A stretch of DNA of 64,000 nt, taken from positions 31,170 through 95,169 of the forward strand of contig NZ_JALJZV010000015.1 in the NCBI RefSeq assembly GCF_024171535.1, written 5' to 3'. The notes under the pieces were generated by a model that worked only from the letters and a program-made list of their open reading frames with translations, was not told where the DNA came from and did no database searches. Positions 15,506-24,713 of this stretch are shown here, in pieces (position 1 is the first letter of the stretch; the number at the start of each line of letters is the position of its first letter). A program made the translations under genes and the position numbers. This DNA is from Flavobacterium sp. HSC-61S13. Its GTDB lineage: Bacteria; Bacteroidota; Bacteroidia; Flavobacteriales; Flavobacteriaceae.

Positions 15506-17989
15506 TTAGAAATAGAACCCAAAAGATCCTTTAACTCCAAATCGTTTTGCCTCAGGTAAATCGAGATAACTGCCTCTCCAAGAAAAGTCGATTCTAAAGA
15601 ATTTAAAGATGTTGCCCACGCCGACATGATATTCCCAGTACACGTCCTCGGGAGCTCTATATGTGATGTTAGAAGCATTAAGAGCGATGTTTTCGTCGGA
15701 TATACGACCGTATACTCCTCTAATTCCAACGATTTCGCGTAGGTTTAGGTCTCGTAAATACGGTATTCTAGAGAACAATCGGCCGTTAAAGTTGTGTTCG
15801 AGGTGTAATGATACATATTCGTCTGTGACGAATTCGTAATAATTCATCAAGCTATAAGCGTTATCAATCAAGAAATACGATTGATTACCCGGTACTACGT
15901 TTAATAAACCTAAAGGAACTTCGCCAAAGGTTTTACCTGTTTCAAAAGTTGTAGTCAGTCGGCCAAATCCACCGAGTAGCAAAGGTTGTCTATAATAAAA
16001 TTGCAATCTTTGGTAGTCAAAATCACTGTTGAAAACCCCTTGCAATCCCTGACTGAAATTCAGGAATAAATGAGAATAATTAGCGTCAACATCTGTTCTG
16101 TCAACCCCAACGCCTATGGTTCGTCGATTCGGAGTGTAGTCTATGGATAAGCTAACTTCAGATTGAGTTACATTGCTTTTGGTAATACCGTTGTCCTTGT
16201 CGATATAATAGTCTAAACTAAAGGTTTCAGAGGCTGATTTGAGTGTGCGGAAACTAAAGGTTGAGGAAAACTTTAAGTTTTTAACCGGTTCAATTTCGAG
16301 CCCTAAAGTCGATAGGTTGATCGAGGTTAACTTAGAGTTGTCTCCACTGGCAAATAGCGAACTCGAAGCAAAACTACGTCCTAATATATTATTGGTTTCC
16401 GTTAGGCTGACTCCAATCTGTTCAATATCGCGACGATTACCTCCGTAGAGAATAAGTCGATTTGGGGTATTCAATAATATCTTTCCCGAAAGGCCGTACT
16501 TAAATTGACCGTCTTTAAATCCATAGGCGGTATAGCCTTCAAGACGCCATTTGTCATTAGGTCCAAAATAGGTTCGTCCGCCTGTTCGCAAACGGATGCC
16601 CTCAACATCATTGTATCCAAAAGAAGAGAAGATCGGTCCGTAATCAAATTTGCCGACTTGTATGTATTCGCTGGCTAAAACGGTACCCAATGAAAATAAC
16701 TGTTTAAAACGTCGAACCGTTTGTAGGGTGTCGAGCATTTTATAAATACCTAATTCATCTTTGCTTAAAGGTTCAAAGCGATATTCCTGCCAAAATTCAT
16801 CAGATTTGGTATAGATGGATTCGTTGTAGTCGTTGACTTCTTCCTTATAAAACTTTTCCTCCTTCTCTTTGTCGAAGACGTGATTTCTAAATAAGGTCGT
16901 TCGTTTTCCGTAAACTCCCTTTGATTTTTCTTTTTTGGAAAGACTAAAATCAGACATCATATAATCTTTTGTCAATAGAAAAACCGAGTCGTTTAACACG
17001 TCAAATTCCTGTTCGATATAGATGTCTTTTACCCAGTTGATGTTGGCACCTTTACTAGCTTCAAGGTTGATTTTTTTGATGGCAAAAGTACTGTCGTTGA
17101 CCCAAAAGTCTCCCTTAAATGTCAACTCGTTTTTTCTGCGTGGATAGTACACAATATTATAACACCATTTGTTATCGATATACGCACTGTCTGCTAAAAT
17201 ATAATTGTATACGTTAATACCGGTTCTCGACAGTGGGCTGATAAAATCCTTATCAAAAAACTTCAGGTAGTTGTTGTAAATATCGTAATCGGCATAAAGG
17301 TCTTTGATAAAGGCGATGATATGCTGATTGGTGTTAAAACCCGAATTTTTGTTGGCAGAAGTTTTTTCAATGCTTTTAGATCTTACATTGTCTCCGTAGA
17401 CATTGCTAAGTTTTTCATTGATGAAAATAGGCAGGTAAGTTTTACCCGTAATACTTGAGGTGTCGACGTGGTCAAAAATAAATTCCATGCCTTTAAAAAT
17501 TCTCTTTTTTGTAAAAGCACTATCGATAGAATTCATGTCAAATTCTACTTTTTCATACTTCTCATATTCGTATTGTTTAAACATATGGAGCCCGTTTTGT
17601 TTTTTTCGAGCCCATATTTTACGAAGAATGTCTAAAGCGGGATTGTCTTTTTTGGAGGTTTTTCCAGTATATATTTTTACTTCAGCCAAAAGATTGTCCT
17701 CTTCAAGAGTGACTTTTAAGTCCAGATTCGTGCTTTTTGGCAATAGTACTTCCTTGGTTTTATAACCGATGAAGCTGATCACCAAAGTATCGTAATCCTT
17801 CTGAGATTCTAAATAGAATTTCCCCGATTCGTTAGCGATTACGCCTTGAGTTGAGTTTTTGAAATAAACGCTAGAGTAGGGAACGGCTTCGTTGTTTTTA
17901 TCCTTAATCTGTCCACTGGCTTTTGTTTGAGCAAATGATACAATAGGGCAACAAAAAGCAATGATCAATAGAATGATTACCTTTTTCAT
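15506..17989 (-). CDS. DUF5686 outer-membrane protein with N-terminal carboxypeptidase-regulatory-like domain
   Basis: Large exported protein of a Bacteroidota-specific family of unknown function. The 827 residues start with a signal peptide ending IVSFAQ, then a CarboxypepD_reg-like beta-sandwich (about residues 23-105, with SGQIKDKNNEAVPYSSVYFKN in parts and TLVISFIGYKT), then the DUF5686 region, whose second half looks like an outer-membrane barrel (alternating strands ending SFGFYF). Start set at the ATG at 17989, directly before the signal peptide. The longer frame from a TTG at 18034 would cross a terminator hairpin and a promoter element. No operon partner. Confidence 0.87.
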   Translation of the reverse strand: MKKVIILLIIAFCCPIVSFAQTKASGQIKDKNNEAVPYSSVYFKNSTQGVIANESGKFYLESQKDYDTLVISFIGYKTKEVLLPKSTNLDLKVTLEEDNLLAEVKIYTGKTSKKDNPALDILRKIWARKKQNGLHMFKQYEYEKYEKVEFDMNSIDSAFTKKRIFKGMEFIFDHVDTSSITGKTYLPIFINEKLSNVYGDNVRSKSIEKTSANKNSGFNTNQHIIAFIKDLYADYDIYNNYLKFFDKDFISPLSRTGINVYNYILADSAYIDNKWCYNIVYYPRRKNELTFKGDFWVNDSTFAIKKINLEASKGANINWVKDIYIEQEFDVLNDSVFLLTKDYMMSDFSLSKKEKSKGVYGKRTTLFRNHVFDKEKEEKFYKEEVNDYNESIYTKSDEFWQEYRFEPLSKDELGIYKMLDTLQTVRRFKQLFSLGTVLASEYIQVGKFDYGPIFSSFGYNDVEGIRLRTGGRTYFGPNDKWRLEGYTAYGFKDGQFKYGLSGKILLNTPNRLILYGGNRRDIEQIGVSLTETNNILGRSFASSSLFASGDNSKLTSINLSTLGLEIEPVKNLKFSSTFSFRTLKSASETFSLDYYIDKDNGITKSNVTQSEVSLSIDYTPNRRTIGVGVDRTDVDANYSHLFLNFSQGLQGVFNSDFDYQRLQFYYRQPLLLGGFGRLTTTFETGKTFGEVPLGLLNVVPGNQSYFLIDNAYSLMNYYEFVTDEYVSLHLEHNFNGRLFSRIPYLRDLNLREIVGIRGVYGRISDENIALNASNITYRAPEDVYWEYHVGVGNIFKFFRIDFSWRGSYLDLPEAKRFGVKGSFGFYF

Positions 17990-18006
17990 AGTTGTAGCAA
18001 TAAAAA

Positions 18007-18031
18007 AAACTCCATCAAAAAGATGGAGTTT
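18007..18031 (-). terminator. Intrinsic terminator after pdhB
   Basis: Ten-bp perfect arms (18007-18016 and 18022-18031, core ACTCCATC) followed on the minus strand by seven T. It stops pdhB transcripts before the DUF5686 gene. Confidence 0.88.
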
Positions 18032-18039
18032 CAAAGATA
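18032..18039 (-). promoter_or_regulatory. Bacteroidota -7 element for the DUF5686 gene, abutting the pdhB terminator
   Basis: The minus strand reads TATCTTTG (TAnnTTTG), directly upstream of the hairpin. Transcripts from it would start inside the first hairpin arm, so they would lack a complete terminator stem. No good -33 box seen. Confidence 0.5.
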
Positions 18040-18050
18040 AGGTAATTTTG

Positions 18051-19028
18051 TTATTTGTATGCGACTTTTTTCACGGCTTTAATAACATCTTCAGAGTTTG
18101 GTAACCATTCTCTTAAAAGTTCTGGTGAATAAGGCGCAGGAGTATCTGCAGTTGTAATTCTTTGGATTGGTGCATCTAAATAATCGAAAGCTTGCTCTTG
18201 TACGATATAAGTGATTTCAGAAGCAACACTTCCGAATGGCCAAGCCTCTTCTAAAACTACCAAACGATTTGTTTTTTTGACAGATTTTAAAATAGTAGCG
18301 TGATCCATAGGACGAACCGTTCTTAGGTCAATGATCTCACAAGATATGCCGTCTTTAGCTAACGCTTCTGCAGCAATATAGGCTTCCTTGATGATTTTCC
18401 CAAATGAAACGATAGTTACATCGGTTCCTTCTCTTTTGATTTCGGCTACGCCTAATGGAATGATGTACTCGCCTTCAGGAACTTCTCCCTTGTCTCCATA
18501 CATTTGTTCCGATTCCATAAAGATCACAGGATCGTTATCTCTAATTGCGGCTTTTAATAATCCCTTTGCATCATAAGGGTTTGAAGGAACTACGACCTTT
18601 AAACCAGGAGTGTTTGCAAACCAGTTTTCAAAAGCCTGAGAGTGTGTCGCTCCCAATTGTCCTGCTGAAGCAGTTGGACCTCTAAAAACTATAGGCATTG
18701 GAAATTGTCCGCCAGACATCTGACGCATTTTTGCTGCATTGTTGATGATCTGATCGATTCCAACTAAGGAGAAGTTGAAAGTCATAAACTCAACAATAGG
18801 GCGGTTACCATTCATGGCAGATCCTACAGCTATACCAGCAAATCCCAATTCAGCAATCGGGGTGTCAATAACTCTTTTCGGACCGAATTCGTCAAGCATA
18901 CCTTTTGAAGCTTTGTAAGCCCCGTTGTATTCTGCAACTTCTTCACCCATTAAATATATCGTTTCGTCGCGGCGCATTTCTTCGCTCATCGCTTCACATA
19001 TCGCTTCTCTAAATTGAATCGTTCTCAT
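18051..19028 (-). CDS. pdhB: Pyruvate dehydrogenase E1 component, beta subunit
   Basis: Beta chain of the alpha2beta2 thiamine-diphosphate E1 enzyme that decarboxylates pyruvate and passes the acetyl group to E2 lipoamide. The 325 residues show the transketolase pyrimidine-binding domain (MGEEVAEYNGAYKASKGML, DTPIAELGFAGIAVGSAM, EFMTFNFSLVGIDQIINNAAK) and the C-terminal transketolase domain (VSFGKIIKEAYIAAEAL, LRTVRPMDHATILKSVKKT, VLEEAWPFGSVASEI). The alpha subunit and E2 are not adjacent, as in Flavobacterium. The family also includes branched-chain E1 beta; pyruvate is the more likely substrate. Confidence 0.92.
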   Translation of the reverse strand: MRTIQFREAICEAMSEEMRRDETIYLMGEEVAEYNGAYKASKGMLDEFGPKRVIDTPIAELGFAGIAVGSAMNGNRPIVEFMTFNFSLVGIDQIINNAAKMRQMSGGQFPMPIVFRGPTASAGQLGATHSQAFENWFANTPGLKVVVPSNPYDAKGLLKAAIRDNDPVIFMESEQMYGDKGEVPEGEYIIPLGVAEIKREGTDVTIVSFGKIIKEAYIAAEALAKDGISCEIIDLRTVRPMDHATILKSVKKTNRLVVLEEAWPFGSVASEITYIVQEQAFDYLDAPIQRITTADTPAPYSPELLREWLPNSEDVIKAVKKVAYK

Positions 19029-19060
19029 AATTTTTCTGTTTCCGTAATTTATAAGGTTGA

Positions 19061-19068
19061 CAAAAATA
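19061..19068 (-). promoter_or_regulatory. Bacteroidota -7 element upstream of pdhB
   Basis: The minus strand reads TATTTTTG, 32 bases before the pdhB ATG. Confidence 0.5.
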
Positions 19069-19468
19069 AATAAATAAATTTATTAATCCTACAAATATGA
19101 CAGTCCTTATCGCTGAGTTCGTGTTAACTATACGTGAAATAAAAATGTTTTTTTTATAAATAGATTTTAAAAGCAGTGACTCCACGTTGATTTATTCTTT
19201 TTCCGCTAAATTGAAATGCAAAAACACCGCATTATTCTTGTTTAATTTGATATTATGTTGTATATTATATAAAAGGAAATGGTTTGCTAAATGGCTTTTT
19301 TAGCGAAATATTCTAGGGAAAAGTTAAGGTAAGTCAATAATTGGATGAGCTCGCAGTTCTTGTAAATAGGCGTTCTAAAAATATTTTATATGCTTGCATA
19401 GTAAATATTTAAAAATAAATTATTATTTTCGTTCCAAGAAAATTGTAAAACACATAAACGTATATATA
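19069..19468. other. Divergent intergenic region pdhB/etfB, no gene seen
   Basis: About 400 AT-rich bases. It holds no convincing open frame or strong hairpin. Possible etfB -7 elements with one mismatch are TATGCTTG at 19389-19396 and TATTTTCG near 19422. Confidence 0.5.
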
Positions 19469-20215
19469 ATGAAAATATTAGTTTGCATCAGCCATGTGCC
19501 TGATACTACTTCCAAGATTAATTTTGTGAATGGTGATTCAGAGTTTGATACTAACGGTGTTCAATTTGTTGTGAATCCCAATGATGAGTTTGGTTTGACA
19601 CGTGCAATTTGGTTTAAAGAAAAACAAGGTGCACAAGTAACTGTAGTGAATGTAGGTGGTCCAGAAACTGAGGCTACACTTAGAAAAGCATTAGCTATAG
19701 GAGCAGATGAGGCTATTCGTGTTAATGCAGTTCCTACAGATGGTTTGTTTGTAGCGAAGCAATTGGCGGAAGTAGTAAAAAACGGATCGTTTGATTTGGT
19801 TATTGCTGGTAAGGAGTCCTTAGATTATAATGGAGCTATGGTTCCAGGAATGTTGGCTTCACTTTTAGGATATGATTTTGTTAATTCATGTATTGGATTA
19901 GAGGTTGATGGTACATCAGCTAAGGCTATTAGAGAAATCGATGGTGGAAAAGAAACGATTGCTGCAAACTTACCTTTGGTAGTAGGTGGTCAAAAAGGTA
20001 TAGTAGAAGAGAAGGACTTAAGAATACCAAACATGCGTGGTATTATGACAGCTAGAACTAAGGCTTTAACGATTGTTGAGCCAATTGGTACTGTTGCTGC
20101 GACTAAAGTGATTCGATTTGAAAAACCAGCTCCAAAATCCGCTGTGAAATTGGTTAGCCCGGATAATTTAGATGAACTAGTAAACTTGTTGCACAACGAA
20201 GCAAAAGTGATCTAA
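19469..20215 (+). CDS. etfB: Electron transfer flavoprotein, beta subunit
   Basis: Small subunit of the FAD/AMP heterodimer that takes electrons from acyl-CoA and related dehydrogenases to the quinone pool. The 248 residues have the family start MKILVCISHVPDTTSKI, the LVIAGKESLDYNGAMVPGMLASLLG stretch (parts LVIAGKESLDYN and MVPGMLASLLG) and GGQKGIVEEKDLRIPNMRGIM. Start set at the ATG at 19469, where homology begins; the frame extends to a TTG at 19394 with unrelated residues. Forms an operon with etfA 47 bases downstream. Confidence 0.96.
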   Translation: MKILVCISHVPDTTSKINFVNGDSEFDTNGVQFVVNPNDEFGLTRAIWFKEKQGAQVTVVNVGGPETEATLRKALAIGADEAIRVNAVPTDGLFVAKQLAEVVKNGSFDLVIAGKESLDYNGAMVPGMLASLLGYDFVNSCIGLEVDGTSAKAIREIDGGKETIAANLPLVVGGQKGIVEEKDLRIPNMRGIMTARTKALTIVEPIGTVAATKVIRFEKPAPKSAVKLVSPDNLDELVNLLHNEAKVI

Positions 20216-20262
20216 TCTAAATTTAAGTAAAAAATAATTATACCATCATTAAAATTAAGAAT

Positions 20263-21231
20263 ATGTCTATTTTAATATATGCTGAATCAGCAGAAGGAAA
20301 ATTTAAAAAAGTAGCTTTAGAGTTAGCGTCTTATGCTAAGAAAGTAGCAGAAACGATGGGAACTACCGTTACTGCAGTGGCTGTAAATATATCAGATGTT
20401 AGTGAATTAGCTAACTACGGTGTAGATAAAGTTTTAAAGGTTACGAATGAGCAATTGAAAGCATTTAATGCCAAAGCTTACGCTGATGTGATCAAACAAG
20501 CAGCTCAAAAAGAAGGAACAAAATTAGTGGTGTTATCATCGACTACAGATAGTTTGTATTTAGCTCCAATTTTAGCAGTAGGTTTAGATGCGGGTTATGC
20601 GTCTAATGTTGTTGCTTTACCAGAGAGTACTAGTCCTTTTGTTGTAAAGAGAACGGCTTTTTCTAATAAAGCGTTTAATCATACAGAAATCAATTCGGAT
20701 ATTAAAGTTATTGCTTTAGGTAAAAACTCTTTTGGATTGGTTGAAAGTAACGGTCCTGCTGTTGCAGAAGATTTTGCTCCGTCTTTAAACAATGCTGATT
20801 TTACTTTAAAAGTAGAGCATGTTGAGAAAACGAGTGGTAAAGTAACTATTGCAGATGCGGATATTGTGGTATCTGCTGGACGTGGTTTAAAAGGACCGGA
20901 AAACTGGGGTATGATCGAAGAGTTGGCTTCTGTTTTAGGAGCGGCAACTGCTTGTTCTAAACCAGTTTCTGATTTGGATTGGAGACCTCACGAAGAACAC
21001 GTAGGACAAACAGGAAAACCTGTGGCAGCCAATTTGTATATTGCAATTGGTATTTCTGGAGCGATTCAGCATATTGCAGGAATCAATGCTTCTAAAGTGA
21101 AAGTAGTAATTAACTCTGACGCTGAAGCGCCTTTCTTTAAAGTTGCTGACTATGGTGTTGTAGGTGATGCTTTTGAAATAGTACCAAAATTAATTGAAAA
21201 ATTAAAAGAATTCAAAGCTAAGAATTCTTAG
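20263..21231 (+). CDS. etfA: Electron transfer flavoprotein, alpha subunit
   Basis: FAD-binding subunit of ETF. The 322 residues contain an N-terminal nucleotide-binding-like domain and the C-terminal FAD domain signature: VSAGRGLKGPENWGMIEELA, ATACSKPVSDLDWRPHEEHVGQTG (in parts), LYIAIGISGAIQHIAGIN and VVINSDAEAPFFKVADYGVVGD. Length is normal. Follows etfB and ends at a terminator, so the two-gene operon is complete. No ETF:quinone oxidoreductase is adjacent. Confidence 0.97.
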   Translation: MSILIYAESAEGKFKKVALELASYAKKVAETMGTTVTAVAVNISDVSELANYGVDKVLKVTNEQLKAFNAKAYADVIKQAAQKEGTKLVVLSSTTDSLYLAPILAVGLDAGYASNVVALPESTSPFVVKRTAFSNKAFNHTEINSDIKVIALGKNSFGLVESNGPAVAEDFAPSLNNADFTLKVEHVEKTSGKVTIADADIVVSAGRGLKGPENWGMIEELASVLGAATACSKPVSDLDWRPHEEHVGQTGKPVAANLYIAIGISGAIQHIAGINASKVKVVINSDAEAPFFKVADYGVVGDAFEIVPKLIEKLKEFKAKNS

Positions 21232-21255
21232 ATTTTCAATTTACTCTTATATAAA

Positions 21256-21300
21256 AGGGCTGTCTAAATGAAGAAATTACTATCTTTGTTTGACAGCCCT
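21256..21300 (+). terminator. Intrinsic terminator after etfBA
   Basis: Nine-bp perfect arms (AGGGCTGTC at 21256-21264, complement at 21292-21300) with a 27-base partly paired loop and a short T-rich tail. Confidence 0.75.
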
Positions 21301-21324
21301 TTGTTGTGATTATAAATAATAACT

Positions 21325-21948
21325 ATGAGTTTAGTAAAGCTTAGTATAAAAGGGATTTCGTATAGCCATACTCAGAATGGAGCATATGCTTTGATCTTAA
21401 ATGAAGTAGAAGGGGAACGTAAATTACCTATTGTTATTGGTGCCTTTGAGGCGCAATCGATTGCTATTGCCATCGAGAAAGAGATCAAACCTCCTCGACC
21501 TTTAACACATGATTTGTTTAAAAATTTCGCAGATCGATTTGATATCGTTGTCAAACAGGTCATTATTCATAAATTGGTAGATGGTATCTTTTTTTCTAGT
21601 ATCATCTGCGAACGCGATGGTATCGAAGAAATTATCGATGCTCGAACTTCAGATGCCATAGCATTGGCTATTCGCTTTTTTGCTCCTATCTTCACCTATA
21701 AGAACATTTTAGATAAAGCGGGGATTATATTAAAATCATCCTCATTAGAAGATATGACACACGACGGTCCTCTTGAAGACGATACGGACTTTGAGCAAGA
21801 AACTGTACCGCAACAAGGTGTAAAACAAGGTGACTATGCACATTATAGTTTATCTGAACTTTATGAGTTGCTTGAAAATGCGGTGATGAAAGAGGATTAT
21901 GAAAAGGCAGCAAAATTGAGGGACGAAGTTTCTAAGAGAGAGCTATAA
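21325..21948 (+). CDS. Bifunctional nuclease family protein with C-terminal UVR motif
   Basis: Member of the BFN (DUF151) family, described in plants and bacteria as a nuclease acting on DNA and RNA. The 207 residues have the BFN domain at about 1-140 (LPIVIGAFEAQSIAIAIEK, PRPLTHDLFKNFADRF, ICERDGIEEIIDARTSDAIALA) and an acidic linker, then a UvrB/UvrC interaction motif at the end (YELLENAVMKEDYEKAAKLRDE). The combination is usual in Bacteroidota. Stands alone between the etf terminator and thyA. Physiological role unknown; the UVR motif suggests contact with repair or Clp-type partners. Confidence 0.88.
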   Translation: MSLVKLSIKGISYSHTQNGAYALILNEVEGERKLPIVIGAFEAQSIAIAIEKEIKPPRPLTHDLFKNFADRFDIVVKQVIIHKLVDGIFFSSIICERDGIEEIIDARTSDAIALAIRFFAPIFTYKNILDKAGIILKSSSLEDMTHDGPLEDDTDFEQETVPQQGVKQGDYAHYSLSELYELLENAVMKEDYEKAAKLRDEVSKREL

Positions 21949-22202
21949 GAAAACAATTGTCTTTGGCGGTATAATGTCAAGTGAATCACCCGTAAGGGAG
22001 GGTCAAATGGGAAGTTTAGACGCGAAGAGGAGTTTGCTTTTTTCGAATCATTTTAAATAGAATTCGTATCGAGTAAGAGATTTAAAAATCAGTTAAAGTT
22101 AAAGAAATCCATTTAAGATGGGGCTATACTAGTCAGGTTTGTCTTTTGAAACTTGCCCTAGAAACAGCCGGGATATCATAAATGTAAAAATATTATCTAC
22201 AT

Positions 22203-23027
22203 ATGAAACAATATCTAGACTTGGTTAAAGAAGTTGTCGAAAGAGGAACTCAAAAAGGTGATCGTACCGGAACAGGGACAAAAAGTATTTTTGGACATCA
22301 ATTGCGCTTTGATCTCAGTCAGGGATTTCCACTAGTGACTACCAAGAAGGTTCATTTAAAATCGATTATTCACGAGTTGTTGTGGTTTCTAAAAGGGGAA
22401 ACAAACATCGCTTACTTAAAGCAAAATGGCGTAAAGATTTGGGATGAATGGGCCGATGAAAATGGAGATCTAGGTCCTGTTTATGGATATCAGTGGAGAA
22501 ATTGGAATGGTGAGGGTATTGATCAAATCAAAGAATTAATCGATACTTTAAAAACCAATCCCAACAGCAGAAGAATGATGGTTACAGCTTGGAATCCAAG
22601 TGTAATGCCAGATACCTCACTTTCGTTTTCTGAAAACGTAGCTCTTGGAAAAGCGGCATTACCACCTTGTCATTCGTTTTTTCAGTTTTATGTGGCGGAC
22701 GGCAAATTATCGTGCCAGCTTTATCAACGCAGTGCAGACCTCTTTTTAGGAGTGCCGTTTAATATTGCTTCCTATGCTTTGTTTGCCATGATGGTGGCGC
22801 AGGTTTGTGATCTGCAGTATGGCGATTTTATCCATACTTTTGGTGATGTACATATCTATAACAATCATATCGAACAAATTGAATTGCAATTGTCACGCAC
22901 GCCAAAAGCCTTGCCGACAATGAGAATCAATCCAGCAGTTAAAGATATATTTTCATTTCAATATGAAGATTTCAGTTTAGAAAACTATGACCCGCATCCT
23001 GCGATCAAAGGAGCGGTTTCCGTTTAA
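22203..23027 (+). CDS. thyA: Thymidylate synthase
   Basis: Converts dUMP to dTMP with methylene-THF, producing dihydrofolate. The 274 residues are a full Thy[20 protein letters not shown] at the phosphate-binding arginine, [28 protein letters not shown], the catalytic cysteine in [31 protein letters not shown] and HIYNNHIEQ. Length is normal, with a small insertion after [14 protein letters not shown]. First gene of a run with a 2TM protein, folA and a deoxynucleoside kinase; folA recycles the dihydrofolate it makes. Confidence 0.98.
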   Translation: MKQYLDLVKEVVERGTQKGDRTGTGTKSIFGHQLRFDLSQGFPLVTTKKVHLKSIIHELLWFLKGETNIAYLKQNGVKIWDEWADENGDLGPVYGYQWRNWNGEGIDQIKELIDTLKTNPNSRRMMVTAWNPSVMPDTSLSFSENVALGKAALPPCHSFFQFYVADGKLSCQLYQRSADLFLGVPFNIASYALFAMMVAQVCDLQYGDFIHTFGDVHIYNNHIEQIELQLSRTPKALPTMRINPAVKDIFSFQYEDFSLENYDPHPAIKGAVSV

Positions 23028-23053
23028 TTGTACAATTTTTAAATTTTTAAATC

Positions 23054-23419
23054 ATGATGGATCCACTACAACACGAACTGTACGAAGATGCTCGTATTCG
23101 AGTAAAACAAAAGAAAAAACTGTTTTTTCATTTTGTGGTTTTTATCCTAGGAAGTATTTTTCTTTATATAGCGAATGAATACTTGGTTCAGGATACCACG
23201 GTAAAATGGTACTTATGGGCTACATCAATTTGGGCTTTGATTTTTGTCTTACATGCCATAAATGTGTTGATTGTCAATCGTTTTATGAATAAGAAATGGG
23301 AACGTACTCAGATCGATAAGTTGATGGAAAAACAACTTAAAAAAAGAGAGGAATTAGAGCGTCAAGTCGAAAAACAATTTCCTGTTTCGAACCCGAGTTC
23401 TTCTGATACGCAAATCTAA
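23054..23419 (+). CDS. 2TM-domain membrane protein
   Basis: Small membrane protein of 121 residues with two helices (about 24-45 and 52-78) framed by basic segments, and a charged C-terminal tail likely to form a coiled coil (KKWERTQIDKLMEKQLKKRE). It matches the 2TM domain family, which is fused to LytTR or histidine-kinase modules in other Bacteroidota and stands alone here. Function unknown. It sits between thyA and folA with 26- and 10-base gaps and is probably co-transcribed. The start could be either of the two adjacent ATGs at 23054 and 23057. Confidence 0.8.
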   Translation: MMDPLQHELYEDARIRVKQKKKLFFHFVVFILGSIFLYIANEYLVQDTTVKWYLWATSIWALIFVLHAINVLIVNRFMNKKWERTQIDKLMEKQLKKREELERQVEKQFPVSNPSSSDTQI

Positions 23420-23429
23420 AAGTATTATC

Positions 23430-23915
23430 ATGATTATATTGGTCGCTGCAGCAGCAGAAAATAATGCTTTAGGGAAAAACGGGGATTTGCTATGGCATTT
23501 ACCAGATGACTTTAAGCATTTTAAAAGTTTAACTTCGGGTCATTATATCATAATGGGACGTAAAACATTTGAAACTTTTCCTAAGCCTTTACCAAATAGA
23601 AAACATGTGATCATTAGTCGAAACCCAAACTATACGGTTCCCGACGATTGTATTTTGGTCCATAGTATGGAAGCGGCTTTAAGGTTGACCCAAGCTCAAG
23701 AGGATGTTTATATTATTGGTGGCGGGGAGATTTATAATGAAGCCATGCCTTTTGCAGATAAAATTGAATTAACTCGTGTTCATGATTCCTATGAGGCAGA
23801 CGCTTTTTTTCCTGTGATTGATCCGCAAAATTGGCAGTTACTCTCGGAAGTTGATCATCCTAAGGATGAAAAACACGCCACGGCATTTACTTTTCAAACC
23901 TGGGTAAGAAAATAA
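23430..23915 (+). CDS. folA: Dihydrofolate reductase
   Basis: Reduces dihydrofolate to tetrahydrofolate with NADPH; target of trimethoprim. The 161 residues carry LVAAAAENNALGKNGDLLWHLPDDFKHFK (in parts NALGKNGDLLW and HLPDDFKHFK, with the catalytic acidic residue), IIMGRKTFETFPKPLPNRKH and VYIIGGGEIYNEAMPFAD. Length is normal for the chromosomal enzyme. Downstream of thyA in the same run, pairing the dihydrofolate producer with its recycler. Confidence 0.98.
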   Translation: MIILVAAAAENNALGKNGDLLWHLPDDFKHFKSLTSGHYIIMGRKTFETFPKPLPNRKHVIISRNPNYTVPDDCILVHSMEAALRLTQAQEDVYIIGGGEIYNEAMPFADKIELTRVHDSYEADAFFPVIDPQNWQLLSEVDHPKDEKHATAFTFQTWVRK

Positions 23916-23924
23916 AAAATTAAC

Positions 23925-24713
23925 ATGAAAAAGTTGGGATTGTTTTTCGCACTACTGCTGGCTTTTTCATCTTTGGCACAGAATAATATCGAAGTCCAGT
24001 ATTTGGGCAACGAGCCACTAAATGATGCTTTGTTTTTGGGTAAGGATGTTTTTGCATCGAGCTATTTAGTCAAAGATCAAGTGATTCTGATTAAAAGAGC
24101 AGAGTCTGAAAAGGAATTTCAAAATTTAAGTTTGGGACCTATAACTACGGTTGATGCAATCAATCCGATGCAACTAAGTGTTTTTTATAAACGGTTTAAT
24201 ACCGTGTTGCTGTTGGATAAAGAGTTGGTACTTATTAAAACCATTGCGCTTACAGAGCGTCATCCGCAACTGCAACCGGGATATGTTAGTATGAGTTCGC
24301 AGAATCGCTTGTGGCTATGGGATGAGTTAACCAATCAATTGGGATTACTAGCTGTACAAAGCTTGGTCTATACTTCGCTAACTACACCGTTCCCAGAACC
24401 TATTAAATACCGCCATTCCGACGTAAATTATTTTTATTGGATTTCAGAAGAAAACCTACTGTATTATAGTGATATTTATGGCAAAATCTCCAAGCCCTAT
24501 CCATTGCCAGCATTCGAAGACATTCAGATAATCAGCCCACACAAGGTGATTTATCGAAACGATAACCAACTCTATTACTTGAATTTACAAACCGATGTAC
24601 AGCAACAATTGCCAATAGGTGAAAAAAGCATTTCAGGATTCTTTTTTAACACCCAAATTTTGAGTATTTTTACCGATCTAGAAATTAAAAATTACCTTAT
24701 AACTCTACCTTAA
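23925..24713 (+). CDS. Exported protein of unknown function in the thyA-folA run
   Basis: I do not recognise a characterised family. The 262-residue product has a clear signal peptide (MKKLGLFFALLLAFSSLAQ) with no lipobox, so it is probably periplasmic. The body is rich in short beta-strand-like segments with aromatic residues (YFYWISEENLLYYSDIYGK, NDNQLYYLNLQTDV) reminiscent of a small propeller, but this is a guess. It starts 9 bases after folA and its stop codon directly abuts the ATG of the deoxynucleoside kinase, so it is firmly inside the operon. Confidence 0.75.
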   Translation: MKKLGLFFALLLAFSSLAQNNIEVQYLGNEPLNDALFLGKDVFASSYLVKDQVILIKRAESEKEFQNLSLGPITTVDAINPMQLSVFYKRFNTVLLLDKELVLIKTIALTERHPQLQPGYVSMSSQNRLWLWDELTNQLGLLAVQSLVYTSLTTPFPEPIKYRHSDVNYFYWISEENLLYYSDIYGKISKPYPLPAFEDIQIISPHKVIYRNDNQLYYLNLQTDVQQQLPIGEKSISGFFFNTQILSIFTDLEIKNYLITLP

